From Enoplolaimus lenunculus (Eukaryota; Nematoda; Enoplea; Enoplida; Thoracostomopsidae): a DNA stretch of 64,000 bases. The notes below the pieces were generated by a model. That model saw only the letters and a list, made by a program, of their open reading frames with translations, searched no databases and was not told the DNA's origin. This document shows, in pieces, positions 44,986 through 55,791 of this stretch (position 1 is the stretch's first letter; each line of letters starts with the position of its first letter). Made by a program: the position numbers and the translations under genes. Location: positions 137,001-201,000 of the forward strand of contig JASANG010000273.1 in assembly GCA_030248215.1 (NCBI GenBank), written 5' to 3'.

Positions 44986-45836
44986 TAACCAGAAATTCTC
45001 CGTTCCTAGATTTTAGATTAGGTGAAGACGTTTAAAAGTTTGTGTTAACAAAACAAAGGAAACTTTTCAAATTTCTCGAATTTAGGAATTTAGTACCTTA
45101 TTTTCCTCTGCAATTTTCTCACGTCAGATGACAACCTTCATCTGCATTATAATACGAACGTATTCATTCCTATTTCTTGAGCCGAAAATGCATTTCTTAT
45201 CCCGATTATAAGCATAAGCACACTGTTTCTGAACAATACGACTGTCGTATATGGACTGAATCATAACGCTTAGTAGAATAAAATAATCATATCACGCGTG
45301 TATGTTGCGGAGAACAAAACCTCCACAAGACTTGAGAGCCCCATCACACTTGACCGTCCGGCCAATGATCCTAAACGCTTCGTATCCAATAGTCCCAAAT
45401 TCCAATGCCAACGGCTAAGCCAAGATTTCAGATGATACAGAAAATATTCATGCGAGAAACGGTTAGAATTCAAAAACACTCAACTACTGTTGTAGCTATT
45501 TAGATTTTGTATATTTTATCAGCTGACAAATAATTTGGTATTTTCTAAACTAATACAATGCTCATTAAATATGTATGACACATCAAATTGGGTACGTTTC
45601 CAGGGACGCATATAAGAGAAGGAATAGATGCGATGTACCCCGTTCCCAAATTTATATAAGTAATCGAACACATTTGATATATTTTAAAATAACCTTCTTA
45701 ATTCATAAGAGTTAAAACGATTCGAATTAAATCATGGTTATTCCCATCTAAAATGAATTCCTTGCTACGTCTCTGTACGTTTCCGTAGTAAAGGGACACT
45801 ATTTTAATATAAGATAATATTTCACGGTACCCAGAG
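44986..45836. other. Gene-free stretch with a worn SINE
   Basis: Apart from the SINE at 45290-45478 I see only unique sequence. Confidence 0.5.
45290..45478 (+). repeat. tRNA-derived SINE, family 1, decayed
   Basis: CCACAAGACTTGAGAGCC and the tail AAAATATTCATGCGAGAAAC match the copies at 33230 and 55232. The tRNA-like core is poorly preserved. Confidence 0.6.
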
Positions 45837-46002
45837 TGGCCCGTAGCCACGGGGGGACTGATGACGCTGAGTCACCCCTTGGAAAAACTTGGCCCCCACT
45901 AGGAAATTTTCAACCTTGCTTGCAAGTCATTAAAAACCTTTGTACGTCCCTCCTGAAATTTTTTTAACCCCCACTAGCAAGGTGATCTGATTACGTTCCT
46001 GT
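45837..46002 (-). mobile_element. Family A MITE, reverse orientation
   Basis: TGGCCCGTAGCCACGG, GAAATTTTCAACCTTGCTTG, GCAAGTCATTAAAAACC and ACTAGCAAGGTGATCTG. Flanks ACCCAGAG (45829) and ACCTAGAT (46003) are a worn 8-bp duplication. Confidence 0.85.
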
Positions 46003-46152
46003 ACCTAGATCTCTACCTTATAGCATTAAAGCATGTTCCTATCTGATTGTGTGCCCGAGCTTCAATTTAAAACACATAAATAAAACAAATGTGGCATTCT
46101 AGATCTCGCTATTCAGCGGTGTACAGTCCATTCTGCGTTCGCGGGATCCAGC

Positions 46153-46311
46153 TGGCCCGTAGCCAAGGGGCCAGTGCGGGTGCTCAGCTCCCCTGGACAA
46201 ATTTTGGCCCACCCAAAAAAATTTTGAACTTTGCATGTAAGTAAACAAAAACCCTTGTATGCCCCTCGTGAAAAATTTCCCCCATAACAAGTTGAGCTGG
46301 CTAGGGGCTTG
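46153..46311 (-). mobile_element. Family A MITE, reverse orientation
   Basis: TGGCCCGTAGCCAAGGGGCC, ATTTTGGCCCACCC, GCATGTAAGTAAACAAAAACC, CCTTGTATGCCCCTCGTG and GAGCTGGCTAGGGGCTT. Confidence 0.8.
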
Positions 46312-46394
46312 AGTGCAGCATTTAAAATACCGACTAAAATATTCATTCTTAAGACATAATTGACAAATCGATAACAATGGTTCACTGAGACATC

Positions 46395-46559
46395 TGGCTG
46401 TAGTCGGCAGAGGGGAGGCCGTTAGGCTCAGCCCCTACAAAAATTTTGCCTCCTAGAAAATTTCACAATTTTGCTTGTATTAAAAGCCATCGAAAGCCTT
46501 GTAGGTATATGCCAGTGCTGGAAATTTTTAGCTTCCCCTAGCAAGCTTAGCTGGCTAAC
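46395..46559 (-). mobile_element. Family A MITE, reverse orientation, diverged
   Basis: GGCTCAGCCCC, CTAGAAAATTTCACAATTTT and CCTAGCAAGCTTAGCTGG occur in order. Flanks GAGACATC (46387) and GAGACAAT (46560) may be the target duplication. Confidence 0.7.
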
Positions 46560-46759
46560 GAGACAATGTCCTTAGGTAACAGAAATGAATGCTGGTTGAG
46601 AGACGACCAACCTGCCCGTGGGTACGTCTGCACTGTTCCTAACAGATATGAAAGACGGATACGATATCATATGCTAAACCGGAAACCAACGCTAAACAAA
46701 TTGAGCGTGATACGCATAGCTAGGATTTTGGTATCGTACGGCCAACAGCGCGTACTTCC

Positions 46760-46951
46760 ATGGGCGTAGCCAGGATTTTATTTTGGGGCGGAATAACCAC
46801 GTCTAAATGTCATAGAGCGAACGAGCGTAGCAAGCGAGAGAGAAATATTTTTTGCTCTCTTCAGGTTATTTTACACCTTGTAAAGGTTTCTTTTCGACTC
46901 TTTCCATGAATTTTAGGAGATTTCGCCCCTCCGCCCGCTTGTATACGCCAT
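46760..46951. mobile_element. Family N MITE (TGGGCGTAGCC ... GTATACGCCA)
   Basis: Left TGGGCGTAGCCAGGATTTTA, right GCTTGTATACGCCA, with an interior GAACGAGCGTAGCAAGCGAG tract. A second copy of the interior (ATAACCACGTCTAAA, CAGCGAGCGAGAAA) is at 63517-63600. Confidence 0.72.
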
Positions 46952-47195
46952 TATATATTCTATGAACGATATGGCGTAAAATCAAATTGCCTCACAGCTA
47001 TCATTTAGTTACTGACACAACTTAGTTTTTCAATGCCAGTTGTACCCTATTAATGCTTAAACATTTGCCTAAGCCCAAGCTTATATACTCGCCTACACCG
47101 TTGCCTAAGCCTAAATCCAAGCAAATGTGAGGAAAGGTGTATAAGAGTCGATGTTTCACCATGAAATCTGTGAAGAATTTCAAAAATAAACACTG
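46952..47195. other. Short gene-free stretch with a family E tract
   Basis: CCTAAGCCCAAGC and CCTAAGCCTAAATCC at 47068-47128 mark a worn family E element. Confidence 0.5.
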
Positions 47196-47368
47196 CTGGT
47201 AGCCAAAGGAAAACCAGGACGCTCAGCCTTGGCGAAAAATTTTGATCACCTAGGAAAAAATTTTGCCACCGTTTCCAGAAAAATTTACACTTGGACTGTA
47301 AGCCGTCCAAAATGCATGGATGCCTACCTAAACGTTTTTAGCCACTCTCCCTTTCAAGCTAAGCTGGA
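47196..47368 (-). mobile_element. Family A MITE, strongly diverged
   Basis: TGGTAGCCAAAGGAAAACC, GCTCAGCCTTGGCG, CACTTGGACTGTAAGCC and AGCTAAGCTGG keep family A order with many substitutions. Confidence 0.5.
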
Positions 47369-47602
47369 TTCGTGCTCGATAACACTGTCTAAGGTAACAC
47401 AGGTCACTAGTCTATAGCAGATTTGCAGTACTGATTTAGATTATTTAGATGTTTGTATGCCAAAATTGTTAAACATATGCTGTTTCACGAACATGCAAAT
47501 GAGGTTCCAATCTTTCAGAATTAATTAATTTAATTATAAGTATAACAAGCAGACCCTAAAAGCGGCAATAGATACGGGGTAAAAGAAGAATTCGTGCGAA
47601 TT
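47369..47602. other. Unique gene-free sequence
   Basis: Nothing recognised. Confidence 0.5.
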
Positions 47603-47790
47603 AGGCCGGCGATGTATAAACAATGGCCGTAACAGTAATATAAGCCATTTCTAAACGTATGCCTAAGCTTCAGCGGAAGAATAAGCATATCCCTAAGCCA
47701 AAGCCTACAGCAAATGAATTAGTCTAAAACTCAAGCTTACTCTATAACGGTACAGCAGAAAACGGGTAGCCCTCAGCTATACATTGTGTG
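47603..47790. mobile_element. Family E MITE, worn
   Basis: AGGCCGGCGATGTATAAACA, then ATGGCC at the left; CCTAAGCTTCAGCGG and CCCTAAGCCAAAGCC inside; GTAGCCCTCAGCTATACATT at the right. Confidence 0.65.
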
Positions 47791-47890
47791 AAAAGCATAA
47801 AAATGTTTTTTACAGGTTAGTATGACTTTTTGAAGTCTGAAATAAAATTAAGTTCAACCTAAATTATAACCCAAATAAAAATAGGAAATC

Positions 47891-47976
47891 CTTGCCAACC
47901 TTTGAACCCACGAGCTCAGGCTCGAAAGCCCAGCGTTTTATTCGCTCGGCCATCCAATCATGCCATTTCGTTTTAT
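47891..47976 (-). repeat. tRNA-Ser/Leu-like SINE head or decayed tRNA
   Basis: Minus-strand GGATGGCCGAGCGAATAAAA (A-box region) is followed by CGCTGGGCTTTCGAGCC, then TGAGCTCGTGGGTTCAAAGG (B box). The spacing suits a class II tRNA, but the T stem does not pair (GTGGG against GTTGG), so it is not a functional tRNA. Confidence 0.55.
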
Positions 47977-48004
47977 ACAACCATTTCTATTCTGTGGTAT
48001 ACTG

Positions 48005-48170
48005 AGGTAAGGCAACCACCGTACAAAGGGCCGGAGCAGCCGCCCCCCATACCGCCATTTGGGGGCCCCACCCCTAAAAGGGCCCCACCGTTACCGGTTG
48101 AAACAAAACCGCTTAATTTAAAATGCGTCAGGCTTCTCGCTCGCCGCCATTTTGTGTCCCAATCAAAAGT
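48005..48170 (+). mobile_element. Family M MITE (GGGCCGGAGCAGCCGCCCCCC)
   Basis: Starts GGGCCGGAGCAGCCGCC, contains GGGGGCCCCACCCC and GTCAGGCTTCTCGCTCGC, and ends ATTTTGTGTCCC. The right half matches the window edge at 1-75. Confidence 0.6.
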
Positions 48171-49263
48171 ACTCCGTATCCCTAATAAGAGTCCATAAGC
48201 GAAAGAGTCCATAAACCCTAATTAGACTCCATAAATGCCAATTGTCCCTAATTGTAGTGCATAAATGACTCCAGGACCAAATAAAGTTCAGTTCGAAACG
48301 TTAAGCATACTTAAGCTTTGAAAGTACATTCCTAAGAATAACCCTGCATTATTGCTCAAGCTTTTGATACAAGACAAATAATCGTTTAATTCAACGGATA
48401 ATTAAAATACCGGATATATATCAATAACGAAAAGTGGCGGAGCGTGGGTTGAAAATAAATAACAGTCCGTAACCGAATAACACGGGGTTACCCTTTGGAG
48501 CGGCCAAATAAATATTAGTCCCCCTCTTATTCGGGTCACTTGAAGTATCAAACTTTAAACAACACTGGTTTCTTGAGAAGGGCACCAGCTATAAAACCGT
48601 ATGCGTAAAAATTTTTTGCGAAACAAATCACACCGTAGTGTAGTAATTTTTGAAACTGCAACAATCAACAAATACACCTGTGAATGCTATTTCAAAACGT
48701 TTTGTACCTACAACTGGCAATTTCTTTAAGTTTAAGTTTAAGGCTAACCCCAAAGCCTAAAGTCTAACCCCTAAGTGTGTTTAAGCCAAAAGAAATCAAA
48801 ATAGAAATATTTAATAAAAAATAAAAAGAATATATAATATTGTTTTAGTACAGTTATAATATTACAAAACAACTAAATTTCGAACACTTTTTAAACTAAA
48901 ATATACAAAAAGTACAGACGACTCCAGTTTAGTGTAGAAACCGTTCGATCGCAAAAGAAATCTGGGATTAATGAACATTAAATATAAGCTAATAGAACCA
49001 GGTCAACCATAGAATTTAGCGCAAAAATTATTCAGCTAAAAATTAATTTTCAGGGTGCGGTAAGAAAAAACTCTTGTCATACGAAATTAGGGCCGTAAAA
49101 AGATTGTGTGAGATGCTGCTGGAAATGTAGACGCTAGCACATAATTGACGATGAAACTAGGTTTATTTACCCAATAAGCATGGGCGGTGCCGAGCGTTAC
49201 CAGGTTCTCCCATCTTAAGCTTAACATTGGGCCTGCCTTTTAGATTGAAAAAGCAGGTTCAAA
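48171..49263. other. Gene-free stretch
   Basis: A short AGTCCATAA-containing repeat (48189-48250: AGAGTCCATAAGCG, AGAGTCCATAAACC, AGACTCCATAAATG) and a TTAAG / CCTAA tract (48727-48785) are present. No exon. Confidence 0.5.
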
Positions 49264-49453
49264 TCAGCGGTGGATCCCGAAATTTCTGACCGGGGTTTTG
49301 GGTGTGCAAAAGGTATGAAACATAATTTTTACTGCATACTATATATGTGAAAATTTTCTGAGGCAAAATCGAAAGGTAACAAGGACCTTACCATTTTATC
49401 ACAAAAAGTTTTCTGATTGAGGGGGGTGTGCGCCCCCCTGTGAATCCGCTGAA
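49264..49453. mobile_element. Family B MITE
   Basis: TCAGCGGTGGATCCCGAAAT at the left, GTGAATCCGCTGA at the right. Shared CATACTATATATGTGAAAAT and TTTTATCACAAAAAGTTTTC. Its right end touches the next element directly. Confidence 0.78.
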
Positions 49454-49611
49454 CAGGCCAGTAACAGTGGTATAAGCATATTCCTAAGCCTAACCCTAAG
49501 CGTAAAAATGAACTGACAATTAAGTATAAGTCACCACAAGAAATAGTCTAAAGCTTATACTCTATTGCAGTTCCGCAGAAAAACGTTCGGTCCCTGATCT
49601 TTACATGGGCT
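49454..49611. mobile_element. Family E MITE adjoining family B
   Basis: AACAGGCCAGTAACAGTGG at the left; CCTAAGCCTAACCCTAAGCG inside; GTTCGGTCCCTGATCTTTAC, then ATGGGC at the right. Confidence 0.75.
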
Positions 49612-52145
49612 CATTCTTGAAACCTGTGCTGAAAATCGAAACAAAATCACCAGCCATGATAGACAGATTAATATAAATAGAACTGTACCCAGGACCTACA
49701 ATAAGGATCGGGAATATGTTACGGGTATGAAACTTAAGTATGGTAATATAAGTTTTAAAATTTTTGACCGATGCTTACATGACAAACCGGAAGATTCAAG
49801 CCAGATTTGAAAATCTGCGCAAAGACGCTTCTGAGGGGTTTAGGGAGCACACCACCCCTTACAATTTTTGTCCATGGATTTTAAATGGTTTTCGTGGTGG
49901 TAACATAGGAAATCTTGTTCAGAATTTTTAGACAACGTAAATCATCTTTTGCAAAATCTTGGCTACGCTCATGAATTTAAGCCTAAGCGTAACAACTAAG
50001 ACTATAAGTAGTCTAAGCCAAAATATAAGCCTAAGCCTATGTCTAAGCGAACGCCCAAAGCCCTAATACAACTTTGTTCAAACTTCTAAATACCAAGAAA
50101 CGAAAAAAATCCTTTTCGTCTATAACCTGATTTCGTGTGTATATTTTACTTTGAATCCCACTCTGGACCGAAATTCAATTTATCATTCAAAAAACCCGAA
50201 AAGCTTTGACAACCGCGCATCGCGGCGGCTTTCCCTACTCTCCCTCTTACAGTCATTTGTCACACTTGACTGTTGCTGACAATTGTCATTGTGGCCAGGA
50301 GGCATACTATACAAGCGAAACTGATTTGGGACAGAATTGCACGCTAATACCAGGAAGCCGCGGGTTAACGCGGAACGGGTAAGAACATTTGGACGCGGGT
50401 ATACAAGCGGGTAAACAATTTCAAAGCGCGGATAAATATTTTTGGTTATTTACCCCCCTAAAATTTTCATACAAAATTTGAAACCAGATAATGTAGAAAA
50501 ACTTTAATTTTAAACCGTTTTTAACGTACGAGTGTAAAATGGGTAGCGAGTAACATCAGTGCACTGTAAAATTACGCAATTGTATTGAAGCAGAAATAAA
50601 AACAAGGTCGCGTAAAGGTGGGTAACGATAAAGAAATTTAGCGCGGGTGCGGGTAAAAATGAATGGTCGCAGCTAATTCTAATTTCTATATAAGGTAACC
50701 CTTCATGAATGAACTAAGGGCTGCACCACGGATTTTACCATCATTCAAACTCAAGTCTCGGGTACAGGACAGATATACCGGCTTAAATTTTAAGAATGTA
50801 AAAAAATAGATTTGTAGATAAAAAATTCACACTCGCTCCGCTTGATCACCAATCCTGTTGTGTGAGTTATCGCATTTCGAAATGAAATCCTTGAAACACC
50901 ACCGTCGCATATCTAACCATAGGCTACTGATGTCCCTATACGCCGACGCGTTTTAAGCATCGCGGGTGCCATTTCAACTTTTAAAACAAATCACATGGCT
51001 AGTAAAAAATAACCACCACTGCCTGTTCTGGCTCTGTATAAAGTGAACTTTGAAAATCGAACCAGTGGTACTTTAACAAAAGTTTTTTAGTCTTTCCAAG
51101 ACATATGTATTATTATACATATATACATATATAACACAAATTTCATATGAATCTCCAAAAATATATTCTATTGTCATTTAGTGTCTTATTTTACTTCGTA
51201 GGCCGGATTTCATTTTGTAAATGAATACATCGTGTGAAAGTTTTCGCAAGCGAGCGTAGCGAATGAGAAAATTTAATTTTGGAATATACGATGCAGCGGA
51301 TTCTTTTATATCTTGAAAAGTGTCATTTTCTAGTGTCTTCAAAAATTTCGAACGGGATATCCACCCGCTGTTCGTTTCGGTATACGTCCAAGTAGCAGTG
51401 CACTTTAAGGCAAAACGTACCCACCCATCGTCTATCACGAGACATATCTATCGTGGTTTCTGGATTAATGTTGACATATAGGCAGCAAGGGACCGTATAG
51501 AAACGTATATATTCCTCGTAAGCCACTGAATGCCCATAAGACTTTATTCAATAAGACAAATAGCTTTTAGAAACGGTTTTTCGGAAGCTAACACAAGATT
51601 AGAATAGCGGGGATATATGCCTACCGAAATTCCAAAGAACGATAAAAAAATAATAGGGTATAGAATTTACTTACAACCTTCCAGAGGTCAAAAATATTGT
51701 ATTCGTTACGTTTGCTTGCAAAAATCCTTACTGAAAATTATACGCTATAAAAATGACAATATTCATTTACCGGATACCTTTGAACCGGAACCGGATGGCG
51801 GACTATTCGAAATATTTGGCCGTCGTAGAAGCATAAGTAGACTGAATTAAAATTGTTGCTGGCTTGCATTTTTCATTTTTACTTCATCGGCGTCAAAACT
51901 GTAAATATTTGGTTCTGTTATGTTCATATTAAACAGCGGAACCGGACACGGATACCAGTTTTTATCTGGTATTAAACCGGAACCAAATATCCGGTCGATC
52001 CCTGCTTCTCACAACTTGCATACCTTCTGTAATACTTGATTGAGGGGCTTCGAAGTTTGTAACGAGTAGCTTTGTAAACAGCTGTTTAGCTCCAGATGAT
52101 AACACTATGAGCATTTATACAAACAATTTGCACGGCAAAATCACT
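49612..52145. other. Gene-free stretch with several worn repeats
   Basis: An inverted family N copy ends AATCTTGGCTACGCTCATG near 49972. A family E tract (TTAAGCCTAAGCG, AAGCCTAAGCC) lies at 49978-50055. A GCGGGTA-rich patch occurs at 50360-50660. An AT tract is at 51106-51133 and an AGCGAGCGTAGCGAATGAG tract at 51250. Family Q words (GAACCGGAACCGGATGG, GTATTAAACCGGAACC) fall at 51782-52000. The small frames here look like repeat by-products. Confidence 0.45.
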
Positions 52146-52200
52146 GTTGTAACTATACGTTCTGCACCACACCCGTGCGAAGTTTTGTCCAAAACCTTTA
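52146..52200 (-). repeat. Tail of SINE family 2
   Basis: GTAACTATACGTTCTGCACC and GTGCGAAGTTTTGTCC match the tail at 42215-42255. The tRNA-like head is absent, as in a 5'-truncated insertion. Confidence 0.6.
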
Positions 52201-52750
52201 TTCAACTTTTACACCGTTTTACGTTGAAAAGTTCAACTGAGTAAAAGCAAACAGCTTCGATGGGTCGGCTCAAAACAGGGACAATTTTAAAGACGGAATG
52301 ACTCTTCGAAATGATGCATAAAGCGGTTACAGGAAGGCTTAAAATTATGATTGAACGCTATTCAAAGTTTTCGGCTTTTCAACCAAACCAATGTTTGAGA
52401 TTTTATACCAAAGATAGCCATTTAAAATTAATCATTGGGGATTCGGTATGTAATCATCGTACAATTTTTACCTAGTAATTTTTGGTTGAGTAGGGCAAAT
52501 TGGTTTAACATATATAGTCACAGAGGAGCAGCCAGGGGAGGCAAGGGGGCCGTGGCTTCCAAATGGTTTTAGAAAAATTTCATTTTTGAATTATTTGAAA
52601 CTATGATCTTTTGTGTACATTTCATTCTCATACACTGGTTGTTGGTGCTAGTCCATTCTAAACCGATATTGCTTCTGTGGTATATGTACCAAAATTTATT
52701 TCCTCACGTGTTGTTCTGTGTCTAACTGTATGTACAGGAACTTTTTTGTA
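52201..52750. other. Gene-free stretch with a half family A copy
   Basis: GAGCAGCCAGGGGAGGCAAG and GGGGCCGTGGC at 52527-52556 look like one end of a family A-like element. Confidence 0.45.
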
Positions 52751-52901
52751 CGGCACGTAGCCAAGGGGGGGCTGAGCCCTCTATAAAAATTTTGGCCCCC
52801 TAAAAATTTTCAACCCTGCTTGCAAGTCACAAAAACCCTTGAATGCCCCTCCTGAAATATTTTTAGCCTCCCCCTAGCAAGGTGAAATGGCTACGGGCCT
52901 G
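52751..52901 (-). mobile_element. Family A MITE, well preserved
   Basis: CGGCACGTAGCCAAGG, GGGCTGAGCCC, AATTTTCAACCCTGCTTGC, CTTGAATGCCCCTCCTGAA, CCCTAGCAAGGTGAAATGG and CTACGGGCCTG. Confidence 0.88.
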
Positions 52902-53281
52902 TCCTGACTACCCTACTGATCACACGACGAGCTAGTTGAGATTCACTGAACATATGTAGGGCATATCAGACCAGTTGGAATCGAGTGGTTTTTTCACGAG
53001 TAACAGAAATACAAAAACCGATCTTAAAATGACAGAAAATTCAAAAAATTCAAAAAATATCGCACAAAGAAATGCGCCGTAATTTTTAAATGTTTTTAAT
53101 TTGCGACAAAGTTTCGTTTATTTTTCATTCTCTCTAAAAAGAGCAACTCCTTGCGTTGTTTAGAAAACTTGTCTCTCTGATAAATTTCGAAGTTCAAAGC
53201 CACATTTTTCAGGTAAATAAACAATTTAATGTCTAGAGCCATATTCTCAACTGTGTATAACACCTAATCATCAAATTGGTA
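52902..53281. other. Unique gene-free sequence
   Basis: Nothing recognised. Confidence 0.5.
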
Positions 53282-53475
53282 TCACGACAATCTGTCACCC
53301 GGCAACTCGTCGACCGGCAACTTGTAATCCGAAATTTCATCGATTAATTCGTCGCCTATCGTTATGCTTAGACTTAGCCTTAGGCTCAACGTAATGCTTA
53401 GAATTATACTTCGATTTTTTAATAGGCTTTATGACACTGTTGGGTGACAAGTTGTCGAGCGACGAATTGTCGTAT
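53282..53475. mobile_element. Family D MITE
   Basis: TCACGACAATCTGTCACCCG at the left, GTCGAGCGACGAATTGTCG, then TA at the right; the interior has GCTTAGACTTAGCC and TTAGGCTCAACG. Confidence 0.85.
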
Positions 53476-53718
53476 GTTCCATAATGAGAGTGCGCGTGCA
53501 GCTCAAAACAAAGGTTTTCAAAACCAAATAATCCAATCAAAGCCGCTCGGTATAAAAATAATCTAACGCGCAATAGAGATAAAATATATATTTACGCTTA
53601 CTTCGAGTACTTTTACAAGTCATATTTTGAAGTTTGTCACATAGATCAATATGTCAAAGCTAAAGTAGTCATTCGTGTAATGGGGACGGTGATGGACGGA
53701 TGGATGGCGCCGAACGAC

Positions 53719-53848
53719 CAGGGCCCGTAGCCAGCTCATCTTGCTAAGGGGTGCTAAAAAATTTTCAGGACGGACATATAAGGGTTTTCGTTGCCAACCA
53801 GGGGTGAAAATTTTCTATGGGGGCCAAAATTCGTTCGGGGAGGGGCTG
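53719..53848 (+). mobile_element. Family A MITE lacking the right inverted repeat
   Basis: Begins CAGGGCCCGTAGCCAGC and stops after GGGGAGGGGCTG. It is still flanked by CCGAACGA (53710) and CCGAACAT (53849), so the end was probably already missing at insertion or was lost cleanly. A GGACGGATGGATGGCGCC family G word abuts the left. Confidence 0.72.
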
Positions 53849-53856
53849 CCGAACAT

Positions 53857-54030
53857 AAGTATAGCGCCGCTCTAAAGCCTTAAATACGGGAAAAAGGTGT
53901 ACAAGAGCTTTTTAAAATCTTTGTCAACGGTGTAGCCACAGTTTTAGGACATCGCTTCGTTGACCGTTTTTGTAGCTACGTCAAACCGTGGCTACAACGC
54001 TGATGACGAATTTGAAAAACAAAGTCTTTC
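53857..54030. repeat. Short inverted repeat region
   Basis: GTGTAGCCACAGTTTTAGG (53930) faces AAACCGTGGCTACAACGCTG (53985), and GACATCGCTTCGTTGACCG / AAGTCTTTCAACGAAG repeat nearby. This is probably a worn MITE of unknown family. Confidence 0.4.
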
Positions 54031-54038
54031 AACGAAGC

Positions 54039-54207
54039 CGGGCACGTAGCCAAGATGGAGGAGGGCAGGGGGCTCTGCCTCTTGGAAAATTTTGGCTCCC
54101 CTATAATATTTTCAACCTTGCTTGTAAGTCACTAAAAACCTTTAAATTCTCCTCCTGAAACATTTTTTAGCCCCCACCCCTATCAAGGTTGGCTGGCTAC
54201 GGGCCAG
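54039..54207 (-). mobile_element. Family A MITE, reverse orientation
   Basis: CGGGCACGTAGCCAAGATGG, GGGGGCTCTGCCTC, TTTTCAACCTTGCTTGTAAG, TTAGCCCCCACCCC and GGCTACGGGCCAG. Flanks AACGAAGC (54031) and AATGAAGA (54208), 6/8. Confidence 0.86.
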
Positions 54208-54449
54208 AATGAAGATATGGACAGTGTTTCTTTGAATTTTGTTAAAAAACCAATGAGATCATAGAAGTTCGCACACAAGCCAAGCTACTTTATTGACAGT
54301 TCGGGTGTAAAATTTGGAGAGAAAACATAAAACTGCTTTGTGTTCCCTTAAAAAACACACACAACCGTAACACAACAAAACTTCTTCGATGGGTGCACGC
54401 GAGTTTTTTATCGCAAATTTGTGTCTTTTAAATGTGATGACGTCAAAAC

Positions 54450-55042
54450 CAGGGCCCGCATAGCCAGCTTCAAATGCTATGAGGTACGCTGCGTAATTTT
54501 CCGAAGGGACATGCAAGGTCATGACCGCTAGCGGATCTAGAGGGGGTGGGTGGCCCCAGCCCCCCCCCGTCAAATATTTTTTGTGATGAAATGGTAAGGT
54601 GCCTGCCTGCCTTACACTTTCCCCTCATCAGAAAATTTTCTGATATAACCAAACGTAATTTTGGAAACCTGACTGAAATGTGAGCACACACCATTTCATT
54701 TGGGTATACGGAAGACGCTAAGCAGACACTAGCGGATCCAGAGGGGTGTGGGGAGGGCAGTACACCCCAACGGAAAAAATTTTGTGATGAAATGGTAAGG
54801 TCCTTCCTACCTTACAATTTTACCCTCGGAAAATTAGCACATTTATTGCAAACAGTAATAATTGCATACAGTATAAATTGTGTCTCATAACTTTTGCCAG
54901 CCCGCTCCACGTCACAAGTTTTCGAATCAGCCGCTGGTCATAACTTGCAAGCGTAGTTGAAATTTTCTAGAAGGAGGCAAAATTTTTGTGTGAGTAGTGA
55001 GGAGCGACCCGATTGCTCGTTTCCCCTCTGGCTACGGTCTGA
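54450..55042 (+). mobile_element. Family A MITE split by a family B insertion
   Basis: The left half (54450-54525) runs AGGGCCCGCATAGCCAGC to GGGACATGCAAGGTCATGAC. The right half (54937-55042) resumes GTCATAACTTGCAAGC and ends CCCTCTGGCTACGGTCTG. The whole is flanked by GTCAAAAC (54442) and ATCAAAAC (55043). The insertion point carries GTCATGAC / GTCATAAC. Both nested insertions thus keep 8-bp duplications. Confidence 0.88.
54526..54936. mobile_element. Family B composite inserted in family A
   Basis: It opens CGCTAGCGGATCTAGAGG, has a second family B start at about 54729 (ACTAGCGGATCCAGAGG) and closes TCGAATCAGCCGCTG. The shared TTTGTGATGAAATGGTAAGG block occurs twice (about 54579 and 54781), so two family B copies are joined or nested. 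Confidence 0.75.
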
Positions 55043-55231
55043 ATCAAAACAAGATATATAATGGCTGTTGAAAATGGCTGTATGGATGTATAAATCCTAA
55101 CTTGAAATTAGATCTCAGGTGAAATAGAAAAAATTTACGTAAGAAATAACTTCCAATTATAAACAGTCTGTAACCTTTTTCCACACGAACAACACATGAG
55201 CACTGTATAGCAAAACAATGCAGTATTTGCA
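55043..55231. other. Gene-free stretch with a SINE tail
   Basis: TAGATCTCAGGTGAAATAG with AAAATTTACGTAAGAAAT (55109-55148) matches the tail of the SINE directly following. Confidence 0.5.
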
Positions 55232-55448
55232 GTGTTGAACAATTAATACCCGTCGTATGTGTAGTACAAAATCTCCAACAAGACGTGAGAGCTCTCTCTC
55301 GGGTTAAATCGTCAACCATTTATAGTCACACGGTCATGACCAGCGTCATCGATCGGAGAGAGTCAATGATTCGCGTTCGAATCGAGACTAAATCTCAGAT
55401 GAAATAGAAAATATTCATATCGGAAATGGTTTAGCCTCCAGATCAAAA
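55232..55448 (+). repeat. tRNA-derived SINE, family 1
   Basis: CAGTGTTGAACAATTAATACC, then CAACAAGACGTGAGAGC; core TATAGTCACACGGTCATGAC and CGTTCGAATCGAGAC; tail TCTCAGATGAAATAGAAAAT and ATTCATATCGG. The core is less tRNA-like than at 33230. Confidence 0.7.
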
Positions 55449-55613
55449 TCTTACAATTAACAGCCTTGTTAAACAAATATTACAAAATAATTTGTTGCAA
55501 TTAAATCATGAACTTCAAGCAAAACGTATAACTGAATGACCCCGTAACACTATTAAGCAATATTTTTGCTACATACCTTATACCTACCCATAAACAAGAT
55601 TGGTGAATACAGA

Positions 55614-55791
55614 CACTAGCAGATCCAGACGGGGCGTAAGCCCCTCGTCAGAAAATTTTCTGTCATAAAATAGGTCTCTAACTAACAATTTTCTCCTTCA
55701 CAAAATTGGCACATACATAGCATACAGTAAAAATTGCGTTTAATAACTTTTGCCAGGCCATAGCCATAGGAATTTTTTTAGATCCGCCGCT
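55614..55791. mobile_element. Family B MITE
   Basis: ACTAGCAGATCCAGACGG at the left, TTTAGATCCGCCGCTG at the right; shared TCAGAAAATTTTCTG, CATACAGTAAAAATTGCG and CTTTTGCCAGGCC. Confidence 0.75.

Noticed and set aside
47891-47976. Possible functional tRNA-Ser/Leu gene
   Set aside because: The T stem and acceptor stem do not pair, so it is treated as a SINE head or decayed tRNA.
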